64,000 nucleotides of DNA. It comes from Chloroflexota bacterium (GTDB taxonomy: Bacteria > Chloroflexota > Limnocylindria > Limnocylindrales > CSP1-4). The stretch is taken from assembly GCA_015478725.1 (NCBI GenBank), contig JADMIG010000010.1, forward strand, positions 1 to 64,000, written 5' to 3'. Below are positions 41,797 to 51,601 of the stretch, piece by piece. Made by a program: the position numbers and the translations under genes. Under the pieces are notes generated by a model. It had not been told where the DNA came from, did not search any database, and saw nothing but the letters and a program-made list of their open reading frames with translations. How positions within the stretch are numbered: position 1 is the stretch's first letter; every line of letters starts with the position of its first letter.

Positions 41797-42810
41797 GTGC
41801 TGAAGTACATCCTCCGCCGGCTGCTGCTCCTCATCCCGATCCTGCTCGGGCTGTCCGTGTTCATGATCGTGTTCGTGCACGCCCTGCCCGGTGATCCGTG
41901 CGCCTCGATCCTCGGCGAGCACACGAACACGGATCGGCTCGCCGCGTGTCGTCACGGACTCGGCCTCGACAAGCCCCTCTGGCAGCAGTACCTCGACTAC
42001 ATGGCGGGCGTCCTCCACGGCGACCTCGGCACGTCGGCAACGAACCGCCTGCCGATCCTCGGCACGTTCCTCACGCGGTTCCCGGCGACCGTCGAACTGA
42101 CCCTCGCCGCGATGACCGTCGCGCTCGGGATCGGGATCCCGCTCGGCATCGCCGCCGCGAAGCGGCAGGGATCCCTGTTCGACAACTTCGCGACCGTCAC
42201 CTCGCTCATCGGGATCAGCATCCCGATCTTCTTCCTCGGCCTGCTCCTCGCGTACATCTTCGGGGTCTGGCTCCACTGGCTCCCCACAGCGGGCCGCTAC
42301 GACCTGCGGGTCTACAACTTCGACGGCGCCGGGACGAACTTCCTCCTCTGGGAGTCGCTCGTCATCGATCACAACCTCGGCAAGTTCGCCGACGTCGTGC
42401 GGCACCTCATCCTGCCCGCCCTTGCCCTCGGCACGATCCCGCTCGCGGTCGTCGCGCGGATCACCCGCTCGGCGGTCATCGAGGTCCTCAACGAGGACTA
42501 CGTCCGGACGGCGCGTGCGAAGGGCCTGACGAGCCGCCGCATCGACGACCGCCACATCCTCCGCAACGCGATGCTCCCGATCTCGACCGTCATCGGCCTC
42601 CAGACGGGGCTGCTCCTCGGCGGCGCCGTCCTCACCGAGACGATCTTCTCGTGGGGCGGCATCGGATCGTGGCTGTTCGAGGCCGCTGTCGACAAGGACT
42701 TCCTCGTCATCCAGAGCGGGACGCTCATCCTCGCGACGCTGTTCGTCCTCGTGAATCTCAGCGTCGACGTGAGCTATGCCTACCTCAATCCGCGGATCCG
42801 CTACACCTGA
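41797..42810 (+). CDS. Peptide ABC transporter permease, DppB-like (system 2)
   Basis: This 337-residue membrane protein starts with MLKYILRRLLLLIPILLGLSVFMIVFVHALPGDP. The coupling loop DYVRTARAKGLTSRRIDDRHILRNAMLPISTVIG is the family signature, and SVDVSYAYLNPRIRYT the usual C-terminus. GTG start at 41797. Its stop shares a base with the next ATG (TGATG), so translation is coupled. Confidence 0.92.
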   Translation: MLKYILRRLLLLIPILLGLSVFMIVFVHALPGDPCASILGEHTNTDRLAACRHGLGLDKPLWQQYLDYMAGVLHGDLGTSATNRLPILGTFLTRFPATVELTLAAMTVALGIGIPLGIAAAKRQGSLFDNFATVTSLIGISIPIFFLGLLLAYIFGVWLHWLPTAGRYDLRVYNFDGAGTNFLLWESLVIDHNLGKFADVVRHLILPALALGTIPLAVVARITRSAVIEVLNEDYVRTARAKGLTSRRIDDRHILRNAMLPISTVIGLQTGLLLGGAVLTETIFSWGGIGSWLFEAAVDKDFLVIQSGTLILATLFVLVNLSVDVSYAYLNPRIRYT

Positions 42811-43703
42811 TGGCCGAGATCGCGCTGCCGTCCGCCGCCGAGCCGGCCGTCCGCGGGACGAGCCTCTGGCGCGATGCCGCCCACCGGCTCCTCCGCAATC
42901 GGGCCGCGCTCGTCGGCATCGGCCTCATCGGGTTGTTCGTCGTGGTGGCCGTGGCGGCGCCGCTCCTCGCCCCGTACAGCCCGACGGACGGCTCGATCGT
43001 GAACCGCTTCAAGCCGCCGAGCCTCAGCCACCTCCTCGGCACGGACCTCCAGGGTCGCGACATCCTCAGCCGGATCATCTGGGGCGCCCGCTCGTCCCTG
43101 TGGGTCGCGGTCCTCTCCGTCGCCTCGGGCCTGTCCATCGGCGTGGTCTATGGCTCGATCAGCGGCTTTGTCGGCGGCTGGCTGGACTTCTGGCTCATGC
43201 GCGTCGTCGATATCGTCCTCGCCCTGCCAGGCCTGCTCCTCACGATCACGATCGTGCTCTTCCTCGGCCCGGGCCTCAACACGATCGCCTTCGCGATCGC
43301 GGTGGAGAACATCCCGATCTTCGCCCGGATCCTCCGCTCGAGCATCCTCGGCCTCAAGGAGAGCGACTACGTCCTCGCGGCACGGGCGATCGGGGTGCCG
43401 CGCCGGCGGATCCTCCTCGCCCACATCCTCCCGAACGCCCTCACCCCGGTCATCGTGGCGGCGACCCTTGCCCTCGCCACGGCGATCGTGGACGCGGCCG
43501 GCCTCGGCTTCCTCGGCTTCGGCCCGCAGGACCCGGCGACGCCGGAATGGGGGACGATGCTCACCGACACGTATCGCTACCTCACCTCCGGGGCGGCGTT
43601 CACCGCCCTGTTCCCGGGCATCGCGATCATCCTGTCGGTCCTCGGCTTCAACCTCCTCGGCGACGGACTCCGCGAGGCCCTCGACCCGAGGCTCCGCCGA
43701 TGA
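42810..43703 (+). CDS. Peptide ABC transporter permease, DppC-like (system 2)
   Basis: This 297-residue membrane protein pairs with the preceding permease. [38 protein letters not shown] leads into the first helix. [26 protein letters not shown] and [31 protein letters not shown] are the DppC hallmarks. It ends [16 protein letters not shown] and overlaps the next gene by 4 nt. The frame is open upstream only as a shadow. Confidence 0.93.
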   Translation: MAEIALPSAAEPAVRGTSLWRDAAHRLLRNRAALVGIGLIGLFVVVAVAAPLLAPYSPTDGSIVNRFKPPSLSHLLGTDLQGRDILSRIIWGARSSLWVAVLSVASGLSIGVVYGSISGFVGGWLDFWLMRVVDIVLALPGLLLTITIVLFLGPGLNTIAFAIAVENIPIFARILRSSILGLKESDYVLAARAIGVPRRRILLAHILPNALTPVIVAATLALATAIVDAAGLGFLGFGPQDPATPEWGTMLTDTYRYLTSGAAFTALFPGIAIILSVLGFNLLGDGLREALDPRLRR

Positions 43704-44854
43704 CGGCGATCGGCGCGCGGGCCCGAGGCTGGATGGATGGGTCGCGCGAGGCCCTCCTGTCCGTCCGCGACCTGCGGGTCGAGTTCTCGTCCTCATCGGG
43801 CCGGGTCCGCGCGGTGAACGGCGTGAGCTTCGACCTCGAGCCGCACGAGATGCTCGGGATCGTCGGGGAATCGGGCTGCGGCAAGAGCGTCACCTCGCTC
43901 GCCATCCTCCGCCTGCTCCCCAAGCCGGCCGGGCGGATCGTCGGCGGGTCCGTCGAGTTCGAAGGGCGCGACCTCGTTGACCTGTCGGAGAACGACATCC
44001 GCGATCTTCGCGGTCGTGACGTGGCGATGATCTTCCAGGACCCGATGACCTCGCTCAACCCGGTCATCACGATCGGGGAACAGCTCGTCGAGGTGATCCT
44101 CGCTCATCGGTCCATGAAACGCGCCGATGCGGAGCGCCGGGCGGTGGAGATGCTCGAGCTCGTCGGAATCCCGAATGCCCGACCCCGTCTGCGGAGCTTC
44201 CCCCACCAGTTCAGCGGCGGCATGCGCCAGCGGGTGATGATCGCGATGGCCCTCGCCCTCGGACCCAAGCTCCTCATCGCGGACGAGCCCACGACGGCCC
44301 TCGACGTGACGATCCAGGCCCAGATCCTCGATCTCATCCGGAAGGTCGCCGCCGAGACGGGAACGGCCGTCATGCTCATCACCCATGACCTCGGCGTCGT
44401 CGCCGGAATGACCCAGCGGATCCAGGTGATGTACGCGGGACGGATCGTCGAGACGGCGACGACCGGCGAGCTCTTCGCCCATCCGCGACACCCGTACACG
44501 GTCGGCCTCCTCCGATCCATCCCGCGGCTCGACGACGACGGCGCGACCCGCGAGCTCATCTCGATCGAGGGGCTGCCGCCCGATCTCACGAGATTGCCGC
44601 CTGGGTGCCCGTTCGCGCCGCGCTGCGCGTGGGCGATCGAACGCTGTGGGACGGACGACCCGGCACTCACCCCGGTCGTTCCCGGCGAGCGGGTCGTCGT
44701 GTCCGGTCCCGAGGCGACCCACCGAGTCGCCTGCTGGAACCCGGCCACCGACGAGGAGGCCCGGGAGGGCGCGCCGGCGAGCGGCAGGATCTCCGCCGCG
44801 GCCGCCGCAGTGGCCGAGCGCGCTCGACGCGCCGGTCTCGGCGACACCCGATGA
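43700..44854 (+). CDS. Peptide ABC transporter ATPase, DppD-like (system 2)
   Basis: This 384-residue ATPase has Walker [10 protein letters not shown], signature [15 protein letters not shown], Walker [20 protein letters not shown] and the C-terminal [14 protein letters not shown] motif. The conserved [20 protein letters not shown] is the Q-loop region. Start ATG 43700 overlaps the DppC stop; the end overlaps the DppF-like gene by 4 nt, so the four-gene tail of system 2 is tightly coupled. Confidence 0.93.
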   Translation: MTAIGARARGWMDGSREALLSVRDLRVEFSSSSGRVRAVNGVSFDLEPHEMLGIVGESGCGKSVTSLAILRLLPKPAGRIVGGSVEFEGRDLVDLSENDIRDLRGRDVAMIFQDPMTSLNPVITIGEQLVEVILAHRSMKRADAERRAVEMLELVGIPNARPRLRSFPHQFSGGMRQRVMIAMALALGPKLLIADEPTTALDVTIQAQILDLIRKVAAETGTAVMLITHDLGVVAGMTQRIQVMYAGRIVETATTGELFAHPRHPYTVGLLRSIPRLDDDGATRELISIEGLPPDLTRLPPGCPFAPRCAWAIERCGTDDPALTPVVPGERVVVSGPEATHRVACWNPATDEEAREGAPASGRISAAAAAVAERARRAGLGDTR

Positions 44855-46080
44855 CCGGCATGCCCCAGGCCGTCGAGGACCCGGACCGGCCGCCGGCCGA
44901 CCCGACGGTGACGGGGTCCGACGCAGCCTCCGGCGCCGCAGCGGCATCGAAGGCGGATGCGGGCCACCCGCTCCTCTCGGTCACCGATCTCCGGATGTGG
45001 TTCCCGGTCACCGAGGGGCTGATCTTCGAACGTCATGTCGGCGACGTGCGGGCGGTGGACGACGTGACCTTCGATGTGCGGCGGGGCGAGACCCTCGGCC
45101 TCGTCGGCGAGTCCGGCTGCGGCAAGTCGACGACCGGCCGGACGGTCCTCCGCCTCTACCGGCCGACGGCCGGCCGGATCGAGTTCGACGGGCAGGACAT
45201 CACGCGCCTCGAGGGAGAGGCGCTTCGCCGCATCCGCCGCCGGATGCAGATGATCTTCCAGGATCCGTATGCGAGCCTCAACCCGCGCCAGACCGTGGGC
45301 GGCATCGTCGGCGAACCGCTCCTCGTCCACGGCATGGGATCGTCGGCCGAACGGCGCGAGAAGATCGCGGACCTGCTCGACGTGGTGGGGCTCAACCCGG
45401 AGTTCCTCAACCGCTATCCGCACGAGTTCAGTGGCGGCCAGCGGCAGCGGATCGGCGTCGCCCGCGCGCTCGCCCTCAATCCGGAGCTCATCGTCGCCGA
45501 CGAGCCGATCAGCGCCCTCGACGTGAGCATCCAGGCCCAGATCATCAATCTCCTCGTGCGGCTCCAGGACCGCTTCGGCCTCACCTACCTCTTCATCGCC
45601 CACGATCTCTCGGTCGTCCGCCACGTGAGCGACCGCATCGCCGTCATGTATCTCGGGCGGATCGTCGAGATCGCCTCTTCGCGGGAGCTGTACGAGCGGC
45701 CGCTCCATCCATATGCCGTCGCCCTCCTCTCGGCGGTGCCGATCCCGGACCCGGTCGTCGAGTCGCGGCGGCGGCGGATCATCCTCAGCGGCGACGTGCC
45801 GAGTCCGCTCTCACCACCCTCCGGCTGTCGATTCCACACGCGCTGCTGGCTGCGCGAGCGGCTCGGGAACCCGGAGCGATGCGTGGCGGAGGACCCGGCG
45901 CTCCGCCCGCTCGCGACGGGTCACAGCGTCGCCTGCCACTTCGCCGAGCAGGTGGACGACTCGCCGGAGCAGCTCCAGGTCACCGGCCGGCCGGTCGCTC
46001 GCGGCCGGGCCGACGGCGCAGCGGTGGACCCGGCGCCGGACGGGGAGGGGACCGCGGGAGCGTCGCCGGCCGCGGGGTAG
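44851..46080 (+). CDS. Peptide ABC transporter ATPase, DppF-like (system 2)
   Basis: This 409-residue ATPase has an Ala/Pro-rich N-terminal tail of about 38 residues, then [24 protein letters not shown]. Walker A is GESGCGKST, the signature [15 protein letters not shown] and Walker [20 protein letters not shown]. The tail has [20 protein letters not shown]. It closes system 2; the NAD synthetase pair starts nine bases later and could be read through from this operon. Confidence 0.93.
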   Translation: MTGMPQAVEDPDRPPADPTVTGSDAASGAAAASKADAGHPLLSVTDLRMWFPVTEGLIFERHVGDVRAVDDVTFDVRRGETLGLVGESGCGKSTTGRTVLRLYRPTAGRIEFDGQDITRLEGEALRRIRRRMQMIFQDPYASLNPRQTVGGIVGEPLLVHGMGSSAERREKIADLLDVVGLNPEFLNRYPHEFSGGQRQRIGVARALALNPELIVADEPISALDVSIQAQIINLLVRLQDRFGLTYLFIAHDLSVVRHVSDRIAVMYLGRIVEIASSRELYERPLHPYAVALLSAVPIPDPVVESRRRRIILSGDVPSPLSPPSGCRFHTRCWLRERLGNPERCVAEDPALRPLATGHSVACHFAEQVDDSPEQLQVTGRPVARGRADGAAVDPAPDGEGTAGASPAAG

Positions 46081-46089
46081 ACTCCGGAC

Positions 46090-47031
46090 GTGCAACCACT
46101 TCGCATCGCACTCGCCCAGATCGCTCCGCGCCTCGGCGACCTGGAGGCGAATCTCGATCGGCACCGCTCGATCCTCGAGACGGCGCGGTCCGAGGGGGCC
46201 GGACTGGTCGTCTTTCCCGAGCTCGGCCTCACGGGATACCTCCTCCAGGACCTTGCCGCGGAGGTGGCGATGCGGCGCGACGATCCGCGCCTCATCGCGC
46301 TCGCGGCCGCAGCCGACGGACTCTCCGCGATCGTCTCGTTCGTCGAGGAATCGGCGGACCACCGGCTCTACATCGCCGTGGCCCTCCTCGAGGAGGGCGA
46401 GGTCCGGCACGTCCACCGGAAGCTCTTCCTCCCGACCTACGGCCTCTTCGACGAACGGCGATTCTTCGCCGCCGGCGACGCGATCCGTGCCGTGCCGTCG
46501 CGACTCGGCGTCCAGCTTGGGCTCTCCGTCTGCGAGGACTTCTGGCATCTCGGGGTCCCGAACGTGCTCGCCCTCGATGGTGCCCAGATCCTCGTCAACG
46601 TCTCGTCGTCGCCCGGTCGCGACCTCGCGGCCACGAACGCGGTCGGCCTCGGAACGGCCGCCTCGTGGCAGACGATCATGCGGACGTACGCCCAGCTGAC
46701 GACGAGCCTCGTGGTCTTCTGCAACCGCGTCGGGGTGGACGAGTCGATCAGCTTCTGGGGCGGCTCGGAGGTCGTCGCGCCGTCCGGTCGGCCCATCTTC
46801 AGTGCCCCGCTGTGGGACGAGGGGCTGTTCACGGTGGACGTCGACCTCGCGGACCTCCGGCGCGAGCGGATCGCGCTGCCGATCCTCCGCGACGAGCGCC
46901 CGGAACTCATGGCGCGCGAGCTCGAACGGATCGTCGCGATGCGGGCGGATCTCCGCACCGCCGACGACACGGACGGTGGTCCGGTGAGCCAGGCTCGCCG
47001 GCCGGCTGTCGCGGGCGGGAAGCGGCGATGA
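46090..47031 (+). CDS. Glutaminase (carbon-nitrogen hydrolase) subunit of a split NAD synthetase
   Basis: This 313-residue nitrilase-fold protein probably releases ammonia from glutamine for the next gene's product. The catalytic triad is visible: Glu in VFPELGLTGY, Lys in HRKLFLPTYG and Cys in LSVCEDFW. FLPTYGLFDERRFF is characteristic of the amidase domain of glutamine-dependent NAD synthetase. That domain is usually fused to NadE; here a 4-nt overlap joins two genes. GTG start at 46090. A free-standing amidase role is less likely given the context. Confidence 0.88.
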   Translation: MQPLRIALAQIAPRLGDLEANLDRHRSILETARSEGAGLVVFPELGLTGYLLQDLAAEVAMRRDDPRLIALAAAADGLSAIVSFVEESADHRLYIAVALLEEGEVRHVHRKLFLPTYGLFDERRFFAAGDAIRAVPSRLGVQLGLSVCEDFWHLGVPNVLALDGAQILVNVSSSPGRDLAATNAVGLGTAASWQTIMRTYAQLTTSLVVFCNRVGVDESISFWGGSEVVAPSGRPIFSAPLWDEGLFTVDVDLADLRRERIALPILRDERPELMARELERIVAMRADLRTADDTDGGPVSQARRPAVAGGKRR

Positions 47032-47927
47032 ACGGATCCTCGGCGACGGGTCGGGCGTCCTCCGTCGCGGCCCGGGCGCCACGCTTCGAGCTGCCGGCGG
47101 AGCTCGCGATCGATGCGGCGGTCGCCCGGCGGGTCATCGTCGCCTTCATCCGGGGTCAGCTCGAGCAGGCGGGCTTCGAGCGGGCGGTCCTCGGCCTGTC
47201 CGGGGGGATCGATTCGGCGCTCGTCGCCCACCTGACCGCCGAGGCGATCGGGCCGGCGCGCCTCCTGGCGGTCCTCATGCCGTACCGGACATCGGCGGCC
47301 ACCTCCGCCGCGGACGCCCTGGACGTCGTTCGCGGACTCGACTGCGCGAGCGAGATCGTCGACATCAGCCCGATGGTCGACGGCTATCTCGCCGCTCGCC
47401 CGGACGCGGGTCCGCTCCGCCGCGGGAACTTCATGGCCCGCCAGCGGATGGCCGTCCTCTACGACCGCTCGGCGGTATGGGGCGGGCTCGTCGTCGGGAC
47501 TGGCAACAAGACCGAGACGCTCATCGGCTACACGACGCTCTTCGGCGACTCGGCCTGCGCGTTCAACCCGATCGGAGACCTGTACAAGAGCCAGGTCCGC
47601 CAGCTCGCCGCCGCGATGGGGGTCCCCGACGCCATCATCGGCAAGGCCCCCTCGGCGGACCTCTGGCCGGGCCAGACGGACGAGGCAGAGGCGGAATTCA
47701 GCTATCCCGAGCTCGATCGACTCCTGTTCTGGATGATCGATCGCCGGCGGGACCGCGACGAGCTCGCGGCGATGGGCTTCGATCCCGCGTTCATCGAGCG
47801 CGTCGAGCGGATGGTAGCGGTGTCCGAGTTCAAGCGGCAGGTGCCGCCGGTCGCCAAGCTTGGGCCACGGACGGCGGGCGTGGACTATCTCTATCCGCGA
47901 CGGCGGCCGGGTTCGGCGCGCGCTTGA
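47028..47927 (+). CDS. nadE: NAD(+) synthetase, synthetase subunit
   Basis: This 299-residue protein adenylates and amidates nicotinic acid adenine dinucleotide to NAD. VLGLSGGIDSALVAHL is the PP-loop; GTGNKTETLIGYTTLFGDSACAFNPIGDLYKSQV and GKAPSADLWPGQTDE are NadE signatures. ATG at 47028 overlaps the glutaminase stop; the very long open frame upstream is a shadow. It is about the size of ammonia-dependent NadE, but its coupling to the glutaminase gene suggests a two-subunit glutamine-dependent enzyme. Confidence 0.93.
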   Translation: MNGSSATGRASSVAARAPRFELPAELAIDAAVARRVIVAFIRGQLEQAGFERAVLGLSGGIDSALVAHLTAEAIGPARLLAVLMPYRTSAATSAADALDVVRGLDCASEIVDISPMVDGYLAARPDAGPLRRGNFMARQRMAVLYDRSAVWGGLVVGTGNKTETLIGYTTLFGDSACAFNPIGDLYKSQVRQLAAAMGVPDAIIGKAPSADLWPGQTDEAEAEFSYPELDRLLFWMIDRRRDRDELAAMGFDPAFIERVERMVAVSEFKRQVPPVAKLGPRTAGVDYLYPRRRPGSARA

Positions 47928-47946
47928 TCGCGGAGCCGACGGGCGC

Positions 47947-48951
47947 GTGACGGGATCGGTCGGCGGTCGGCTCTACCTCGTCGCGACACCGATCGGCAAT
48001 CTCGGCGACGTCACCCACCGGGCCCTCGAGGTCCTCGCCGCCGTGCCCCTCATCGCCGCCGAGGACACGCGGGTCAGCCGGCGGCTGCTCGACCGGTACG
48101 CGATCGCCACCCGCCTCACGAGCTACCACGCCCGCAGCACCCCGGGACGGACGATGGTGCTGCTCGAGCACCTGCGGGGCGGCGCGGATCTCGCCCTCGT
48201 GACGGATGCCGGGACGCCAGGCGTCTCGGATCCGGGAGAGCGTCTCGCCCGTGCGTGGGTCGAGGAGGGCGGACTCGTCGTCCCGATCCCCGGCCCGTCC
48301 GCGGTCGTCGCCGCGATCGTCGCGAGCGCCATCGCCGGGCCGCGCTGGGCATTCGAGGGGTTCCTGCCACGGCACGGCCGGGAGCGACGGGCGCGCCTGG
48401 CGGCGATCGCCGCCGACGAGCGGGCGACCGCCGTCTTCGAGGCACCCGGCCGGATCGCGGCAACGCTCGCCGACCTCGCCGCGACCTGCGGTCCGGACCG
48501 GCCCGCGGCCGTCTGCCGCGAGCTGACGAAACTCCACGAGGAGATCCGGCGCGCTTCGCTCGGCGAGCTCGCCGCCGCGGCCGCGGCCGGCACGCTGACG
48601 CTCCGCGGCGAATTCGTCATCGTCGTCGGCGCCGCGGCCGCTCCGACGGCGGTAACCGACCCGTCGGCGGCGGTCGGGGCGGGGACCGGACACGATCCGG
48701 CCGGGCCCCCTACGGCACTGGCGGCGGCTCGCGAAGAGGTTGGCCGGCTCGTCGACGCGGGCATCGCCCGAGGCGAGGCGGCTCGGCGCGCCGCCGCCGC
48801 CCACGGCGTCCCGCGGCGTCGCCTCTACGACGCGCCGGATCGGGTCGATCGCGGAGCCGGCGGCCCGCCCGTGCGTGAGACAGGTGGGAGCGCGGGTGGA
48901 GAGGACGGCGGCGGGCGAGAGGGGGAGCGCCCGCCGCCGTCGAGGGGATGA
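47947..48951 (+). CDS. rsmI: 16S rRNA (cytidine(1402)-2'-O)-methyltransferase
   Basis: This 334-residue SAM-dependent enzyme methylates the 2'-O of C1402 in 16S rRNA. GRLYLVATPIGNLGDVTHRALEVL, AEDTRVSRRLL, VTDAGTPGVSDPG and IPGPSAVVAAI are the RsmI/tetrapyrrole-methylase landmarks. A Gly/Glu-rich tail beyond the usual 280-290 residues includes AREEVGRLVDAGIARGEAARRAAAAHGVPRRRLYDA, resembling the family's C-terminal helical domain. The GTG at 47947 follows nadE by 19 nt. Confidence 0.92.
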   Translation: MTGSVGGRLYLVATPIGNLGDVTHRALEVLAAVPLIAAEDTRVSRRLLDRYAIATRLTSYHARSTPGRTMVLLEHLRGGADLALVTDAGTPGVSDPGERLARAWVEEGGLVVPIPGPSAVVAAIVASAIAGPRWAFEGFLPRHGRERRARLAAIAADERATAVFEAPGRIAATLADLAATCGPDRPAAVCRELTKLHEEIRRASLGELAAAAAAGTLTLRGEFVIVVGAAAAPTAVTDPSAAVGAGTGHDPAGPPTALAAAREEVGRLVDAGIARGEAARRAAAAHGVPRRRLYDAPDRVDRGAGGPPVRETGGSAGGEDGGGREGERPPPSRG

Positions 48952-48958
48952 GCGTCTG

Positions 48959-49390
48959 TCAGGCTGCCTCGGCGGCCGGCCCCGGCGCTTCGGCGATCGG
49001 TTCGGACGCCTCGACGCCGAGAGAGCTCGCCTGCGCCGCCAGCGCCTCGGCCGAGGCCTCCGCCTCGTAGTCCTTCTTGCGGCGACCGGAGAGCATCTCG
49101 ACGTGCGTCGCGACGACCTCCGTCTTCCAGTGCCGGGCACCGCGCTCGTCGTCCCAGGAACGGGTCTGGAGGCGGCCCTCGAGGGCGACCTGCTGGCCCT
49201 TCCCGAGATAGGTGCCGCAGATCTCGGCGAGCCGATCCCAGGTGACGATGCTGTGGAACTCCGACTTCTCCTGGCCGTTGGTCCGGTACTCGTTCGTCGC
49301 GACGTTGAACTGGGTGACGGTCTTGCCGCTGGCAAGACTCCGCAGTTCGGGGTCGCGCGTGAGGCGACCGGTGAGGAGGACCTTGTTCAC
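48959..49390 (-). CDS. ssb: Single-stranded DNA-binding protein (short, no acidic tip)
   Basis: This 143-residue OB-fold protein starts VNKVLLTGRLTRDPELR at a GTG (49390) and has FHSIVTWDRLAEICGTYLGKGQQVALEGRLQTRSW, the core SSB pattern. The C-terminal 40 residues are Ala/Glu-rich, ending PGPAAEAA, without the DDDIPF-like acidic tip that recruits partner proteins in most bacterial SSBs. A GGAG about nine bases upstream supports the start. It converges with rsmI. Confidence 0.9.
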   Translation of the reverse strand: MNKVLLTGRLTRDPELRSLASGKTVTQFNVATNEYRTNGQEKSEFHSIVTWDRLAEICGTYLGKGQQVALEGRLQTRSWDDERGARHWKTEVVATHVEMLSGRRKKDYEAEASAEALAAQASSLGVEASEPIAEAPGPAAEAA

Positions 49391-49622
49391 GGTCCGGGTC
49401 TCCTTCCCGGCCGGCCGACGGGGATCGGGCCGGCCCTGCGTGGCGGGTGTGTCACGGCGGGAACAGATCGGACGGTACGACGCGCCCCTCACCACCCACT
49501 CATCGCCCGGGCGTGCCGCGAGGTCGTCTCCTCACCGCCGACTCAACCAAGCGGGTCGGGCCGGGCGCGGTCCGGGGATCTGGCCCGGTCCGGACGCGGA
49601 CCCGGGCCGAGCTGCGGGGACG

Positions 49623-51242
49623 TCAGCCGGTGGCGATGGTGGGCCCCGGATGGAGGGTGGTGGCGGGATCCGTCGCTCGGTGGCCTCGACGCGGCAATGA
49701 GCTCGTGCCGACGGACACGGTCGCCGGCTCGTGGGTTCGCTCGCTGCCGGTGATCAGGCCGACCGTCGCGTCGGCCACCGGCGCGCTGTCTGCGTAGAGG
49801 TCGCAGAAGAGCTGGACGAGTTCCGGGTCGAACTGGGTCCCGGCATGCTGGCGCAGCTCGCGGAGCGCGGCGACGTGGCCGATCGCCCGTTTGTACGGCC
49901 GATCGTGAGTCATCGCGTCGTAGGCGTCGGCGATCGCCACGATCCGCGCCCCGAGCGGGATGTCGTTGCCGCGCAGTCCGTACGGGTACCCGTGGCCGCT
50001 GAACCGTTCATGGTGATGGAGGATGATCGGGACAGCGTCGCGGAGCGCCGTCGCGTGCTCGAGGATCACCTGGCCGATGCGCGGATGCTGGACGACGGTC
50101 CGCCACTCGGCCGCCGTGAGGGCCCCCGGCTTCTCGAGGATCTCCTCGGGGACGGCGAGCTTGCCGACGTCGTGGAGGAGGGCGGCGACCCGGATCCGAT
50201 CGACCTCCGCGTCCGGCAGGTCGAGGTGCCTCGCGAGCTCGACGACGATCGTCGCGATGAGGGCGGACGGTTGACCGCGGTAGTGGGGGAGCGGGTCGAT
50301 GAACGCCGCGAGCGCGGACTGGGTCGCATCCCGCGCCGAACGGCCGACCTCCTGGGCGCGCGAGCGGCCGCTCTGCGAGATCGAGGCACGCGGGACCCGG
50401 GCGTCATCGTCCGGCTCGGCGAACACGTACGTCTGGTTTCGACCGAGGCCCTTCGCCGAGTACATCGCCGCGTCGGCGTCGCGGACGAGGTCGTCGACTC
50501 GGAGCTGGCGGCCCTGGCCGCCGGCGAGCCCGATCGAGACGGTGACCGAGAGGCCCGTGTTGCCGTCGACATCGAACCGCTCACGCTGGACGAGGCCGCG
50601 GATCTTCTCGGCGAGAGCCGTCGCGTCGTCGATGGCGGTTTCCGCGAGCAGGACCATGAACTCCTCGCCGCCGTAGCGTCCGAGGACGTCGCTGCTCCGG
50701 AGGTTCGAGCGGATGGTCTCGGCGACCCCCCGCAGGACGACGTCGCCGGCGTGGTGGCCGTACGTGTCGTTCACCTGCTTGAAATGATCGATGTCGACGA
50801 AGGCGACGGACAATGGCCGGTTGTAGCGACTCGAACGCTCGACCTCGGAGAAGAGGGCGGCGAGGAGCGCCTGACGGTTCCAGACTCCGGTCAGGCGATC
50901 GACCGTCGCCGCGGTGTGCGTCTCCGTGAGCGCCGCCGACAACGCGGCGAGGGCGACCGCGAGGCGGCGTTCGACGCCCCGACCGTGGATCACGACGGGA
51001 GCATCGAGATCGCCGGCGGCGAGCCGTTCGGCGGTGCGAACGAGCGGGTCGAGGCGGAGCCGGACGAAGTACCACGATACGGCGGCTGCCAGGGCCAGGG
51101 CGAAGACGACCGCGGTCAGTCGCGCGAGCCCGCCGCGCATCCACGCATCGCCGGCCGGCCCGAATACACCGGGAGCGAAGGAGAGGAGCCCGAGCACGAC
51201 CGTCGCGACGGTCAGGCCGACGCCCGTCAGGGAACGGATCAC
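49623..51242 (-). CDS. Diguanylate cyclase / HD-GYP phosphodiesterase, membrane-anchored
   Basis: This 539-residue protein has two N-terminal membrane helices and a HAMP-like linker (RLAAGDLDAPV). A GGDEF domain follows with GGEEF and an upstream inhibitory RSSD (RxxD) site, then an HD-GYP domain with LLHDVGKLAVPEEIL and HHERFSGHGYPYGLRG. Both active sites look intact, so it could both make and degrade c-di-GMP, with feedback inhibition. GTG at 51242 is favoured because upstream residues look non-coding. It diverges from purA. Confidence 0.92.
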   Translation of the reverse strand: MIRSLTGVGLTVATVVLGLLSFAPGVFGPAGDAWMRGGLARLTAVVFALALAAAVSWYFVRLRLDPLVRTAERLAAGDLDAPVVIHGRGVERRLAVALAALSAALTETHTAATVDRLTGVWNRQALLAALFSEVERSSRYNRPLSVAFVDIDHFKQVNDTYGHHAGDVVLRGVAETIRSNLRSSDVLGRYGGEEFMVLLAETAIDDATALAEKIRGLVQRERFDVDGNTGLSVTVSIGLAGGQGRQLRVDDLVRDADAAMYSAKGLGRNQTYVFAEPDDDARVPRASISQSGRSRAQEVGRSARDATQSALAAFIDPLPHYRGQPSALIATIVVELARHLDLPDAEVDRIRVAALLHDVGKLAVPEEILEKPGALTAAEWRTVVQHPRIGQVILEHATALRDAVPIILHHHERFSGHGYPYGLRGNDIPLGARIVAIADAYDAMTHDRPYKRAIGHVAALRELRQHAGTQFDPELVQLFCDLYADSAPVADATVGLITGSERTHEPATVSVGTSSLPRRGHRATDPATTLHPGPTIATG

Positions 51243-51405
51243 CGGGGCATCGTACCGACGCGAGGTACCCCTGCGGAGCGCCACGAAAGTACCGCACACC
51301 GGGCCGAAAGGTCCGGCCCGTCGCCTCGGCCGGTGGTCCGAGGTCGGCTCCGTCCGCCATCCGGCTGGCGAATGCGCGGCTGGCGGGTGCGCCGTTCGGC
51401 GCTGG

Positions 51406-51411
51406 TATACT
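51406..51411 (+). promoter_or_regulatory. Extended -10 promoter of the purine operon
   Basis: TGGTATACT (51403-51411) is a perfect extended -10 element. Transcription would start near 51418, about 180 nt before the purA ATG. No PurR-like or PRPP-responsive site was recognised in the 358-nt gap 51243-51600. A 5-bp stem GGGCC/GGCCC with an eight-base TTTTCGTT loop sits directly before purA and might mask its ribosome site. Confidence 0.6.
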
Positions 51412-51424
51412 CCGCGGGTCATCG

Positions 51425-51601
51425 ATGCCTGCGGGTCCGCCCGCGACGGAGGAGAACGACGATCGCCCGATGCGCCACGTCCGCCCCGTGAGACGGACGC
51501 GCACCGCCGACGAGCCGCAGCGCCGCACGGACGGCGACTCGAGGGGGCAGTCTACCCAGGTCCCGAGCCGAACGGCCGGGGCCTTTTCGTTGGCCCGCTG
51601 A
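51425..51601 (+). CDS. Possible 58-codon leader ORF coupled to purA
   Basis: An ATG lies about seven bases after the predicted transcription start. Its frame runs 58 codons to a TGA that shares one base with the purA ATG (TGATG). The product would be basic and polar, with no recognised domain. The TGATG junction is the usual signature of translational coupling. Against it: GC-rich DNA easily stays open over such a length, and no Shine-Dalgarno fits in the short leader. Confidence 0.35.
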   Translation: MPAGPPATEENDDRPMRHVRPVRRTRTADEPQRRTDGDSRGQSTQVPSRTAGAFSLAR

